Positions 8,443-16,246 of a stretch of DNA of 64,000 nt are shown piece by piece. Every line of letters starts with the position of its first letter. Position 1 is the stretch's first letter. The notes beneath the pieces are model-generated. The model was not told where the DNA came from. It searched no databases and worked only from the letters and a program-made list of their open reading frames with translations. The stretch is from Streptomyces yatensis. Its GTDB lineage: Bacteria > Actinomycetota > Actinomycetes > Streptomycetales > Streptomycetaceae. The stretch lies in assembly GCF_018069625.1 (NCBI RefSeq), contig NZ_CP072941.1, forward strand, positions 5,208,001 to 5,272,000, given 5' to 3'. A program made the position numbers and the translations under genes.

Positions 8443-8486
8443 CCCCGCTTGTTCACACGGACACTTGTTCACACGGACAAGCGGGG
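8443..8486. repeat. 16-bp tandem duplication inside an inverted repeat
   Basis: The unit cttgttcacacggaca occurs twice in tandem (8448-8463 and 8464-8479), and the whole is bracketed by ccccgcttgt (8443-8452) and acaagcgggg (8477-8486). It could form a 10-bp stem with a 24-base loop, between the cyclophilin stop (8509) and the rhomboid start (8397), both on the minus strand. It may be the cyclophilin terminator or a regulator-binding repeat upstream of the rhomboid gene. Confidence 0.6.
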
Positions 8487-8508
8487 CATGAAAGTTCCCC
8501 GTACGGGC

Positions 8509-9042
8509 TCAGCCCTCGCGGGTCTCCACGACGACCGACTCGATGACGACGTCCTGCAGCGGACGGTCGGTGCGCGGGTTGGTCGCGGTGCCCGCGATCG
8601 CGTCGACGACCTTCTTGCTGGCCTCGTCGGCGACCTCGCCGAAGATGGTGTGCTTACCGGTCAGCCATGCGGTCGGGGAGACCGTGACGAAGAACTGCGA
8701 GCCGTTGGTGCCCGGGCCGGCGTTGGCCATCGCGAGCAGGTACGGCTTGTTGAAGGCCAGGTCCGGGTGGAACTCGTCACCGAACTCGTAGCCCGGGCCA
8801 CCGGTCCCGTTGCCCAGCGGGTCCCCGCCCTGGATCATGAAGCCGCTGATCACCCGGTGGAAAACGGTGCCGTCGTAGAGCTTCTCCTTGGCCTTCTTGC
8901 CAGTGGCCGGGTGGGTCCACTCGCGAGTGCCTTCGGCCAGTTCGACAAAGTTCTTGACCGTCTTGGGGGCGTGGTTCGGCAGCAGCCGGACCACGATGTC
9001 GCCATTGTTCGTCTTCAGGGTGGCGTAAAGCTGCTCGGCCAC
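8509..9042 (-). CDS. ppiA: Cyclophilin-type peptidyl-prolyl cis-trans isomerase
   Basis: Cytoplasmic prolyl isomerase, 177 residues with no signal peptide. The cyclophilin core motifs are present: FHRVISGFMIQGGD (with the catalytic Arg), GTNGSQFFVT and LTGKHTIFGEV. The Trp that binds cyclosporin in human CypA is replaced by His in the last motif, as in many bacterial proteins. GTG start at 9042 with GGAAGG upstream; the open frame continues to 9447 but that part has no cyclophilin similarity or ribosome site. M. tuberculosis has ppiA in the same neighbourhood. Confidence 0.95.
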   Translation of the reverse strand: MAEQLYATLKTNNGDIVVRLLPNHAPKTVKNFVELAEGTREWTHPATGKKAKEKLYDGTVFHRVISGFMIQGGDPLGNGTGGPGYEFGDEFHPDLAFNKPYLLAMANAGPGTNGSQFFVTVSPTAWLTGKHTIFGEVADEASKKVVDAIAGTATNPRTDRPLQDVVIESVVVETREG

Positions 9043-9208
9043 GATCAACCTTCCATCGTTTTCACTTCCGTCTCCTGATCCTCGCACGGACGCAAGGTCG
9101 ACGAGTAGCCGCGGAGGCGGCGCCGGGCGCGCCGATCCGCGTGGTTTCAACGAGAATCCTCCGTATGACCCAGATGCCCGGTCACGCATGCTGCCTGTGC
9201 TGCGAACG

Positions 9209-9237
9209 GGCATGATCTCCACAAACAGGCATGATCT
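9209..9237. repeat. Direct repeat GGCATGATCT, 19-bp period
   Basis: GGCATGATCT occurs at 9209-9218 and again at 9228-9237, a 19-bp period, in the 296-base divergent gap between the cyclophilin and the gene at 9339. A regulator-binding direct repeat is possible. The rest of this gap shows no gene, and a short GCGCGCGAC direct repeat lies near 9270-9290. Confidence 0.4.
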
Positions 9238-9338
9238 TTCTTGGGATGGAAACACGAAACTGGGCAAATAGAGCGCGCGACGCAAGCGCGCGACTCTGAG
9301 CCCGGGAGCTTGACCACGCCACCGAGGAGGAGGATCCC

Positions 9339-10061
9339 GTGACCCGCATTGACAGCGTGCGAGCCGCGACCGGCACAGCCAAGGGCAGCGTTCTGCACGC
9401 CGCGGAGGCGGTGGCACCCTACGCCGGCACGGCCAAGGACACCGCATCGCGCTACGCGCACGAGGCCCGCGTACGGCTGGCGCCGAAGGTGTCGACCGCG
9501 GCGCACCAGGCCCGGTGCACGGCCGGTGCCCAGTACCACGCCCATATCGAGCCCATGCTCAACCAGGCCCGTGGCACCCTGCCGCCGAAGGTGGACCAGG
9601 CCGCCACCCGGGCCGCCAAGCGCACCCGTAAGGCCGCCCGTCACGCCGCCGACTACACCGGTCCGCGGATGGAGCAGGCGATGGCCGGGGTGCGCGCCGC
9701 CGCCGGGCCGGCGCGCGAGGAGGCCGCCGTCCGTACCGCCGCGGCCATCGCGGCGCTGCGCACCCATGTGACGGCCGCGGAGATCGAGAAGCTGGCCAGG
9801 AAGCACCGCCGCCGGGCCCGGACCGCCCGGGTCGCCAAGCGTGCGGCCTTCATCGGACTGGTCGGCGCGGGCGTCTTCGCCGCGTGGAAGTGGTGGGACA
9901 AGCAGGCCAACCCCGACTGGCTGGTCGAGCCCCCGGCGGCGACCGAGGTGGGCGACCGGGAGCGGCTTTCGGCGGTGGACGGCAGCGACCAGAGCGCCCT
10001 TGACCCCGAGGTCCAGGCCAAGCAGGCCGAGGCCGAGGCCCGCCGGGACGACGAGCGCTGA
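9339..10061 (+). CDS. DUF5324-like Ala-rich membrane-associated protein
   Basis: A 240-residue basic, Ala-rich, mostly helical protein with repeated A-x3-A heptad-like patterns (about 5-140), resembling LEA/apolipoprotein-like amphipathic helices. A Lys/Arg-rich stretch precedes one hydrophobic segment (AAFIGLVGAGVFAAWKWW, about 168-186), and the tail is acidic. This resembles the Streptomyces DUF5324 family from memory. The GTG start at 9339 has a GAGGAGGAGG ribosome site. The stop codon region is duplicated (GACGACGAGCGCTG occurs twice around 10047-10080). Function unknown. Confidence 0.75.
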   Translation: MTRIDSVRAATGTAKGSVLHAAEAVAPYAGTAKDTASRYAHEARVRLAPKVSTAAHQARCTAGAQYHAHIEPMLNQARGTLPPKVDQAATRAAKRTRKAARHAADYTGPRMEQAMAGVRAAAGPAREEAAVRTAAAIAALRTHVTAAEIEKLARKHRRRARTARVAKRAAFIGLVGAGVFAAWKWWDKQANPDWLVEPPAATEVGDRERLSAVDGSDQSALDPEVQAKQAEAEARRDDER

Positions 10062-10115
10062 CCAGCGACGACGAGCGCTGAACGGCGCCGCATACGGCGT
10101 CCGGGGCTGCCCTCC

Positions 10116-10153
10116 GCGAGGGGCGGGAGATCTGATGATCTCCCGCCCCTCGC
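10116..10153. terminator. Bidirectional terminator
   Basis: Perfect 17-bp stem (10116-10132 with 10137-10153) and a 4-base TGAT loop between the convergent genes ending at 10061 and 10194. Serves both strands; no clear T-tract, as is common in Streptomyces. Confidence 0.85.
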
Positions 10154-10193
10154 CTCATCTCGGCCCCGTCTCGGCCCTGTCTCCGGCCCCGGC

Positions 10194-11345
10194 TCAGTCC
10201 GCCGGGTCCTCCCCCTGGGAACGGCGCTGCCGGCGCTCCAGGAAGATCTCGGTGAAGACCGAGACCTTGGCCCGCAGCGCCCAGGGGTCGAACGGCTTGG
10301 CCATGTAATCCACCGCACCGGCCGCATAGCCCCGCGAGGCGTTCTCCGGGTCGGCGCCCATCGCGGTGAGGAAGATGATCGGGATGTCGCGGTTACGGGA
10401 ACGCCGCTTGATGTGGGCCGCCGTCTCATAGCCGTCCATCTCGGGCATCTGCACATCCAGCAGGATCACCGCGAAGTCGTCATGGTCGAGCAGCGCCTTG
10501 AGTGCCTCCTGCCCGGAGGTCGCGGTCACCAGCTCCTGGTCGAGCGTGGCCAGCACGGCCTCCATGGCCAGCAGATTGTTCTGCTGGTCGTCCACTACGA
10601 GGATCTTGGGCCGCGGCCCGGTGCCCCGCCTGGGCACCGCGGGTCCCTCCGGAACCGCCGGCTCGTCCTCCGGCTGTGGCACCGCGGCCGGGGGCTGGGA
10701 CTCCACCATGGCCAGCTGCCGCTCCAGGACCAGGCAGCGCTCCTCCGCCAGCCGGCCCCGCAGCCGCACGTCTTCCAGCTCCTCGGTGAGCCGCCCCACC
10801 TCCTGGCGGAGCAGATCCCGCTCCTTGATCAGCTCCTTCCGGTCCGGGAGCTCCCGCTCCAGCGCGTCCGCCCGGGCGCGCTCCGTGGCCCAGGCCGCCT
10901 CGGCCTGGTTCAGCCGCACCTCGAGATCGGCGATGCGGTGCTTGCGGTCCAGCAGCGCCTCGCCCAGCACGTCCTGGTGGGCCATGGACACCCGCGCGTC
11001 CCGGTCGGCATCGGCCAGCTGGATCTGCAGGATCTCCATGGCATGGCCGGGGGAGCGGCTGGTGCGGACCGCGGCCCGGTGCAGCTCCCGCACCAGCTCG
11101 ATGGCGGCGGGGGTGGGAGCGACGCCCCGCCGCGCCGCGAGATCGGTGAACAGATCGAAGACGAACTCCCACGGCGGGATGCGGGTGCCGCTCAGAAACC
11201 GCGAGATGGTGCTCGGATCCCGGTGTCTGCGCACGGCATATCTGCGCACCGAGATCCCCAGCCCCAGGAACAGCTTCCTCAGCTCCACAGCGAAGGCCCG
11301 GCACTCCCCGGGCAGGTTCTCGCCCAGCGGATGCAGCTCACCCAT
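10194..11345 (-). CDS. Orphan response regulator: HTH + coiled coil + receiver
   Basis: A 383-residue regulator with inverted domain order. Residues about 15-65 look like a helix-turn-helix of the XRE type (FAVELRKLFLGLGISVRRYAV, then DPSTISRFLSGTRIPPWEFV). A long Glu/Arg-rich coiled coil follows (about 105-220), then a Pro-rich linker and a CheY-like receiver (about 246-365) with the acidic pair VVDD, phospho-acceptor Asp in LLDVQMPEMDG, and Lys in MAKPFDP. ATG start at 11345. No histidine kinase is adjacent, so it is an orphan. The family occurs in Streptomyces, but its target is unknown to me. Confidence 0.85.
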   Translation of the reverse strand: MGELHPLGENLPGECRAFAVELRKLFLGLGISVRRYAVRRHRDPSTISRFLSGTRIPPWEFVFDLFTDLAARRGVAPTPAAIELVRELHRAAVRTSRSPGHAMEILQIQLADADRDARVSMAHQDVLGEALLDRKHRIADLEVRLNQAEAAWATERARADALERELPDRKELIKERDLLRQEVGRLTEELEDVRLRGRLAEERCLVLERQLAMVESQPPAAVPQPEDEPAVPEGPAVPRRGTGPRPKILVVDDQQNNLLAMEAVLATLDQELVTATSGQEALKALLDHDDFAVILLDVQMPEMDGYETAAHIKRRSRNRDIPIIFLTAMGADPENASRGYAAGAVDYMAKPFDPWALRAKVSVFTEIFLERRQRRSQGEDPAD

Positions 11346-11488
11346 CGTGTCCCCCTGTACGGCGGCTCGCGCCGATCAGACGACTCCCGGGCGATCTGCC
11401 CGAGTTGTGAGAAACACCCTGGAGCATCCCGCGGGTGTTGCGCCGGGCAATGACAGGAGTGGCAACACCGATATCAGGGGCGAAACAA

Positions 11489-11524
11489 ACCAGCCAGGAC
11501 ACCGATCACGATGTCCTGGCTGGT
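11489..11524 (-). terminator. Terminator of tRNA-Ala
   Basis: Perfect 13-bp stem (11489-11501 with 11512-11524). On the minus strand it is followed by TTTGTTTCG, a T-rich tract, giving a canonical rho-independent terminator just downstream of tRNA-Ala. Confidence 0.85.
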
Positions 11525-11532
11525 GACGAAGG

Positions 11533-11605
11533 TGGAGCCTAGGAGAGTCGAACTCCTGACATCCGCCATGCAAAGACGGCGCTCTACCAACTGAGCTAAG
11601 GCCCC
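11533..11605 (-). tRNA. tRNA-Ala (UGC)
   Basis: A 73-nt cloverleaf on the minus strand. Acceptor arm GGGGCCT pairs with AGGCTCC plus discriminator A; D-arm TAGCTCAGTTGGTAGAGC; anticodon loop TTTGCAT with anticodon TGC; T-arm AGGAGTTCGACTCTCCT. The 3' CCA is not encoded. With tRNA-Ile at 16112 it matches the ileT/alaT pair beside gyrA in mycobacteria, but here the pair is separated by about 4.5 kb of inserted genes. Confidence 0.97.
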
Positions 11606-11723
11606 GTCGCCGATCAGGATACCTGCTACCGGCCACCATTCCCGACCGGGTATCGCTCGTGCGTAGCGCTCTCCGTAGGATGCCACGCAAGATTCGCGGC
11701 AGCGAAGCGAAGGGGAGAGCGAG

Positions 11724-12272
11724 ATGGACGCAACACAGCAGGATGCCACCGCGCGCGCACGGGAGCTTCAGCGCAGCTGGTACGGGGAACCGCTGGGGGC
11801 GCTCTTTCGCCGTCTCATCGATGATCTCGGTCTGAACCAGGCCCGTCTCGCCGCCGTCCTCGGGCTGTCCGCGCCCATGCTCTCGCAGCTCATGAGCGGC
11901 CAGCGCGCCAAGATCGGCAACCCCGCCGTCGTCCAGCGGGTGCAGGCCCTGCAGGAGCTGTCCAGCCAGGCGGCGGACGGCAGGGTCAGTGCCGCCGAGG
12001 CCGCCGAGCGCATGGAGGAGATCAAGAAGTCCGCGGGCGGCTCGGTCCTCAACTCCACCCAGTCCACGGCGACGAGCACCGGCGCCCCGACCGTTCGGCG
12101 AGTGGTGCGCGAGATCCAGTCGCTGCTGCGGTCCGTGGCGGCCGCCGGGGACATCATCGATGCCGCCGACTCCCTCGCCCCGACCCACCCCGAGCTGGCA
12201 GAGTTTCTCCGTGTGTACGGCGCCGGGCGGACCGCCGATGCGGTCGCCCACTACGAGGCGCACCAGAGCTGA
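11724..12272 (+). CDS. XRE-type HTH transcriptional regulator
   Basis: A 182-residue DNA-binding protein. Residues about 30-75 form an HTH (LNQARLAAVLGLSAPMLSQLMSGQRAKIG), the rest is helical and may dimerise. ATG start at 11724, preceded by GAAGGGGAGAG. It is followed 45 bases later by the Ser/Thr kinase gene on the same strand, so kinase and regulator are probably one operon; the Thr/Ser-rich central segment (STQSTATSTGAPT) could be a phosphorylation site, which is inference. Confidence 0.88.
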   Translation: MDATQQDATARARELQRSWYGEPLGALFRRLIDDLGLNQARLAAVLGLSAPMLSQLMSGQRAKIGNPAVVQRVQALQELSSQAADGRVSAAEAAERMEEIKKSAGGSVLNSTQSTATSTGAPTVRRVVREIQSLLRSVAAAGDIIDAADSLAPTHPELAEFLRVYGAGRTADAVAHYEAHQS

Positions 12273-12317
12273 CGGGCTGAACTGCTGACGAGTCGATGAC
12301 GGGGCGGGCACGGCGCG

Positions 12318-14033
12318 ATGGGTGAGATCTTCGCGGGCCGGTACGAGCTGGTGGACCCGATCGGGCGTGGGGGCGTGGGCGCCGTATGGCGCGTCTGGGA
12401 CCACCGCCGCCGACGGTACGTGGCAGCGAAGGTGCTCCAGCAACGTGACGCCCATACGCTGCTGCGCTTCGTCCGGGAACAGGCCCTGCGGATCGACCAC
12501 CCCCATGTGCTGGCGCCGGCCAGCTGGGCGGCCGACGACGACAAGGTGCTGTTCACCATGGATCTGGTGGGCGGCGGCTCGTTCGCCCATCTCATCGGGG
12601 ACTACGGCCCGCTGCCGCCCCGTTATGTGTGCACCCTGCTCGACCAGCTGCTTTCCGGACTGGCCGCGGTACACGCCGAGGGCGTGGTGCACCGGGACAT
12701 CAAGCCCGCGAACATCCTGCTGGAATCCACCGGGACCGGGCGGCCGCATGTGCGGCTGTCCGACTTCGGCATCGCGCTGACCAAGGGCGAGCCGCGCCTC
12801 ACCGAGGCCAACTACGTGATGGGCACTCCGGGTTACTTCGCGCCCGAGCAGATGATGGGCGACGACCCGGACTTCCCGGCGGACCTCTTCGCCGTGGGGC
12901 TGGTGACGCTCTATCTGCTCAACGGGCACAAGCCCGACGCGGAGGCGCTCGTCAAGCTCTTCGAGCAGGGAGTGCCGAACGCGCCCACGGGGGTGCCGGA
13001 GCCGCTGTGGCAGGTGATCGCGGGTCTGCTGCAGCCGGACCCCGAGGACCGCTTCCGCACCGCCACAGGAGCGCGGAAGGCCCTGGCGACGGCCGTCGAC
13101 CTGCTGCCCGAGGCCGACCTGGACGACGACGCCATCGAGGTCTTCGACCACCTCGGGCCGCTGCCCGCCGGGTTCGACGCCAATGGGCCGACCCGGCCGC
13201 GCCGCCGCCACGCGAAGACGGACCCACCCAGAGACAGCGGCGCGAACGGCGCGGCGCCCTCTCCGTCTCAGACCGCCGCCGACGCGGGCTCCGCCGCCGA
13301 GGCGTCCCCTCCCCAGCCGGCCGCCCCACAGCCGTCCATGTCCGACACCGGCAGCTTCACCCTCCCGCCGCCGCTCCCCCGGACCGACCAGCCAGGGACA
13401 CCGCACACCGAGCCCCCGCCCGGCCAGGCCTCGCACACCGGGTCTCCGGGGGCTCCGTCCTCCGGCGTCCCGCACGCTGAATCCCCGCACGGCCAACCCC
13501 CACATGCCCAGACGCCCCTGAGCCGGACCCCACCGCCCCAGCCCGCGGGCCCACCGACACCGACGCCCCCGCCGCCGACCGCCCGGCCCGCGACTCCGCC
13601 CCCGCCGGTCCAGCGGCCGTCGATGCCGCAGTCGATGCCCCACCCACTGACCCCGCCGACCCCCTCGACGGCGGCCCCGCTCCCACCGGCTCAGCCACCC
13701 GCGCAGCATCCGCACCACGCACAGCAGCCCCCACACCCCGTACAGTCGGTGCACCACGCGCACCCGCATACGCCCACCCCCGCTTCCGCTCCGGCCGCGG
13801 CTCCCTCGCCGACACCGACGCCAACGCCGACACCCACACCGACTCCGACCCCGACACCGACGCCGCCCCCGCGTGATTTCCCTTCTACTCGTCCATACAC
13901 CGCCGGGCGGCCGCAGGTTCCCGCGGCGACGCGGCCGCGTCCCGGGCCGTCCCGGAAAGCGGCGCTCTCGATCCTGATCGTCGCGGCGGTGTGCTTCGCC
14001 GTCGGCGCGTGGGCGCTGGTGGCCGCGGGCTGA
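12318..14033 (+). CDS. Tail-anchored Ser/Thr protein kinase with Pro-rich linker
   Basis: A 571-residue Hanks-type kinase. The kinase domain occupies 1-265 with Gly-loop IGRGGVGAVW, Lys38 (VAAKVL), catalytic HRDIKPANIL (Asp127), DFG at 149-151 and GTPGYFAPEQ. All catalytic residues are present, so it should be active. Residues about 290-530 are Pro/Thr/His-rich, low complexity, ending in a (PT)n run. A single C-terminal transmembrane helix (about 546-569) ends at the stop, so there is no sensor domain outside the cell. ATG at 12318. It pairs with the HTH gene upstream; signal and targets are unknown. Confidence 0.92.
   Translation: MGEIFAGRYELVDPIGRGGVGAVWRVWDHRRRRYVAAKVLQQRDAHTLLRFVREQALRIDHPHVLAPASWAADDDKVLFTMDLVGGGSFAHLIGDYGPLPPRYVCTLLDQLLSGLAAVHAEGVVHRDIKPANILLESTGTGRPHVRLSDFGIALTKGEPRLTEANYVMGTPGYFAPEQMMGDDPDFPADLFAVGLVTLYLLNGHKPDAEALVKLFEQGVPNAPTGVPEPLWQVIAGLLQPDPEDRFRTATGARKALATAVDLLPEADLDDDAIEVFDHLGPLPAGFDANGPTRPRRRHAKTDPPRDSGANGAAPSPSQTAADAGSAAEASPPQPAAPQPSMSDTGSFTLPPPLPRTDQPGTPHTEPPPGQASHTGSPGAPSSGVPHAESPHGQPPHAQTPLSRTPPPQPAGPPTPTPPPPTARPATPPPPVQRPSMPQSMPHPLTPPTPSTAAPLPPAQPPAQHPHHAQQPPHPVQSVHHAHPHTPTPASAPAAAPSPTPTPTPTPTPTPTPTPTPPPRDFPSTRPYTAGRPQVPAATRPRPGPSRKAALSILIVAAVCFAVGAWALVAAG
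13807..13868 (+). repeat. In-frame Pro-Thr coding microsatellite
   Basis: About ten degenerate hexanucleotide units (cores ACACCG, ACGCCG, ACTCCG) in tandem within the kinase linker, encoding an alternating Pro-Thr run just before the membrane helix. The units are in frame, so copy-number change would alter linker length without a frameshift. Confidence 0.7.
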
Positions 14034-14217
14034 CGTCGCCCATACGCCGACGGCGCCCCGCCGACGTCACCACCCCTGAAGGCCCTGACGGGCGCCCCCG
14101 CCGACGTCACCGCCCCTGACGAAGCCCCCGCCGACGCCAGCCCCTGACGGCGGCCTCTGACGGCGGCCCCCTGACTGCGCCTCCCCTGGCGCACCCCCAG
14201 CGAAAGCAGGGCCCCAA
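14034..14217. repeat. Degenerate repeats between convergent genes
   Basis: No gene is seen. The stretch consists of diverged units containing CCGCCGACGTCAC...CCCCTGA (near 14055, 14095 and 14125) and then GACGGCGGCC units (near 14150-14170). This is probably a decayed tandem array; no clean terminator hairpin was found. Confidence 0.45.
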
Positions 14218-15573
14218 CTACCAGCCCGGCGGCGGCCCGTACCGCTGCGCGGAGGCCCGGCGCCGGGCGGCGAGCGTCCACACGCCGAGCCCGAGCACCA
14301 GAGCCGTCCCCGTGCCGATCCCCGCGTACCCCACCACCCGCAACGCGGTCTTCTCCGAGTCGGCGGCGCCGGAGCCAGGACTCGCCATCCGATCGTCGTC
14401 CGCTGCGTCCGGATGGCGCTTGGCCGCCTTCCGGTCGGCCGCCGTGAGGCCGAACCCCGCCTCGACCGGGTCCCTGTCGTAGCTGGGCCCGCCGCGCGCG
14501 GCGCCCGCGACCCGTACCCGCAGGACGACCGGCACCGGGCCGTTCAGATGCGGTGCCACCTGCGGCGGGTTGAGGGTGACCGCAAGGAAGTACCCACCGC
14601 TGAAGCTCATCGCGCGGACCGTGGAGCCGGTGTTGGCATACCGGTTTCCGTAGGCCACCGGTGCGGTGGCCACCTGGGTGCGGGGCGCATCGCCGTCCTG
14701 CGCGGCGGGGATGCCGCGCTTGGCGAGCCCGCGCGCCGGGTTGTACGCGTGCAGCGCCAGGGCGCGGTCGAGCGGACGGGTGCTCTGGTCCTTGTCGTCG
14801 GCGGACAGTTCGGCGGCGGCGGTGAGGCGCTGCCCCCAGTCGACGGGCACCCGGTAGAAATGCGTCTCCCCCGGCGTGATCTCGTCCTTCCAGACGCCGC
14901 TCCCCAGGGTCGGCGCGTCGGTGAAGCCGCGTCCGCCGCGCCGCGGCCAGGGAGTGCCGTCCGGCGGCTCGGGGGACGGCGTGCTCCAACTCCCCTCCGG
15001 AGCCGCTCCCGTGGCCCCGCCCTTCACCGGTGGCTCCACCATCAGCCGGAGCTCCACAGGCCAGCGCTCCGGGTCCGGTGACCCGTCCTGGCGCTCCACC
15101 GTCACCACATAGCGCCCCGCTTCATGGCAGGAGGCCGGGCCGGAGTCCATCTGGCGGGAGGCGTAGTCGGCGAGGGGATAGGCGACGCCATTGGTTTCGA
15201 TCTTCGGGGCGGCGGTGCCGCAGATGCCCCCTTCAGGGCTCTCCAGCGTCACCTTCACACCATCGCGGTACGAGGTCACGTCCGCACCCGGCCGGGGCGC
15301 GGCGACCGCTGAGACATAGGCGGCTGACTTCGTGTCGAGCGTCACGCCGTAGTACCGCTTCTCGCCCGGTCCGACGCTGTCGACATAGGTGCGGCCGGCC
15401 GTCAGGGACGGGGCGTCCGAGTCGGCGTCGGCGCCGGATATCCGGGTGCCGCGGGTCTCGTACGCCCGGGCCCCGTCGGCGGCGTCGGCGAGGGACGTCC
15501 CCGGCGCCGCGGCCACCGCGCACAGTGCCGCCACCGCGGCGAGACCGGCCCTGACCTTGCGGCGGTCCTTCAT
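14218..15573 (-). CDS. Secreted, C-terminally membrane-anchored protein of unknown function
   Basis: A 451-residue protein with an N-terminal signal peptide (MKDRRKVRAGLAAVAALCAV, cleavage probably after the ADA region near residue 30), a large extracellular part and one C-terminal transmembrane helix (about 412-436) followed by a short basic tail. The ectodomain has two similar segments, each with a T/Y-x-V-P/D-x-G-x-x-x-x-F/Y-Y pattern (YVDSVGPGEKRYYGV and ITPGETHFYRVPV), suggesting a duplicated beta-sandwich. I recall relatives carrying a VWA-type domain, which is absent here. ATG at 15573. Convergent with the kinase; shared function is speculative. Confidence 0.7.
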   Translation of the reverse strand: MKDRRKVRAGLAAVAALCAVAAAPGTSLADAADGARAYETRGTRISGADADSDAPSLTAGRTYVDSVGPGEKRYYGVTLDTKSAAYVSAVAAPRPGADVTSYRDGVKVTLESPEGGICGTAAPKIETNGVAYPLADYASRQMDSGPASCHEAGRYVVTVERQDGSPDPERWPVELRLMVEPPVKGGATGAAPEGSWSTPSPEPPDGTPWPRRGGRGFTDAPTLGSGVWKDEITPGETHFYRVPVDWGQRLTAAAELSADDKDQSTRPLDRALALHAYNPARGLAKRGIPAAQDGDAPRTQVATAPVAYGNRYANTGSTVRAMSFSGGYFLAVTLNPPQVAPHLNGPVPVVLRVRVAGAARGGPSYDRDPVEAGFGLTAADRKAAKRHPDAADDDRMASPGSGAADSEKTALRVVGYAGIGTGTALVLGLGVWTLAARRRASAQRYGPPPGW

Positions 15574-15723
15574 CGCGCGTCACTCCTCGTCGTACCGGCC
15601 GGTCGGCCCGTTCAACTTTGCCTGTGCAAGCCATTCGTTTGCGAGAGTGAAACACGAAGGCCCCCCGTCTTCCCATCCCCCGGCGCCCCTGCCCCTTCCC
15701 CGCACGGCGCCAGTAAAGCCGAC

Positions 15724-15755
15724 GGGGCCCCGACCGCTCCAGCGGTCGGGGCCCC
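15724..15755. terminator. Strong GC-rich terminator hairpin
   Basis: Perfect 15-bp stem (15724-15738 with 15741-15755) with a minimal loop, located 30 bases after the DLW-39 gene on the minus strand and upstream of the secreted-protein gene. Probably terminates the DLW-39 transcript. Confidence 0.75.
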
Positions 15756-15784
15756 GAACTGGGACTGTCTTAGGAGCTAGGAGC

Positions 15785-15919
15785 TCACACACCCGAACCT
15801 GCGGGCACGGAGTCGGTCGCCTCCGTCCACAGATCCTGCTCGGCGCGATCCGCCTGGATCTGGCGGTACACGAGGAGCCCGCCGATGGCGGCCAGTGCGA
15901 CCAGGAGCAGCTTCTTCAC
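15785..15919 (-). CDS. DLW-39 family small membrane protein
   Basis: A 44-residue peptide starting at the GTG at 15919 (preceded by GAGACGAGG), beginning with a hydrophobic helix (KKLLLVALAAIGGLLVY) and containing the diagnostic Asp-Leu-Trp (EQDLWTEATD) that names the DLW-39 family of short actinobacterial proteins. The open frame reaches 15976 but the family starts at this GTG. Conserved near the gyrA/tRNA-Ile locus in Streptomyces; function unknown. Confidence 0.85.
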   Translation of the reverse strand: MKKLLLVALAAIGGLLVYRQIQADRAEQDLWTEATDSVPAGSGV

Positions 15920-16067
15920 TGCGCTACCTCGTCTCTTTCTTGACGTAGGGGACCTCTGGCGCCCGATGATACACACCGACCGATACCGATCGGTGACCTA
16001 TGACCGGCATTGGCCGGTGAGAAACCGGGCAGGGGCCGGGGATCAACTCCCGGCCCCCCATACGACA

Positions 16068-16102
16068 TCAGCCTGGATGAAGAAGATCTTCATCCAGGCT
16101 GA
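16068..16102 (-). terminator. Terminator of tRNA-Ile
   Basis: Perfect 16-bp stem (16068-16083 with 16087-16102) and a 3-base loop, directly downstream of tRNA-Ile on the minus strand. A second GC-rich hairpin (about 16032-16059) follows it. Confidence 0.85.
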
Positions 16103-16111
16103 TCGCGACGG

Positions 16112-16185
16112 TGGGGCTAACAGGACTTGAACCTGTGGCCTCTTCCTTATCAGGGAAGCGCTCTAACCGTCTGAGCTATAGCCCC
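16112..16185 (-). tRNA. tRNA-Ile (GAU)
   Basis: A 74-nt cloverleaf on the minus strand: acceptor GGGGCTA with TAGCCCC plus discriminator A, D-arm TAGCTCAGACGGTTAGAGC, anticodon loop CTGATAA with anticodon GAT, T-arm ACAGGTTCAAGTCCTGT. CCA is not encoded. It lies just after the gyrB-gyrA-DUF3566 operon, the conserved actinobacterial position. Confidence 0.97.
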
Positions 16186-16246
16186 GCGCTGCACCGAAAG
16201 ATTAGCGCACGACCTGCCCCGTCCCAAAATCGGTAACGGCGGGCCG

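Noticed and set aside
9043..9447. N-terminal extension of the cyclophilin frame to 9447
   Set aside because: No similarity, no ribosome site, and it would run under the start of the gene at 9339; the GTG at 9042 fits the family.
11376..13769. A 797-codon minus-strand open frame over tRNA-Ala, the HTH gene and the kinase
   Set aside because: It crosses a tRNA gene and is antisense to the kinase; composition is Arg/Gly low complexity.
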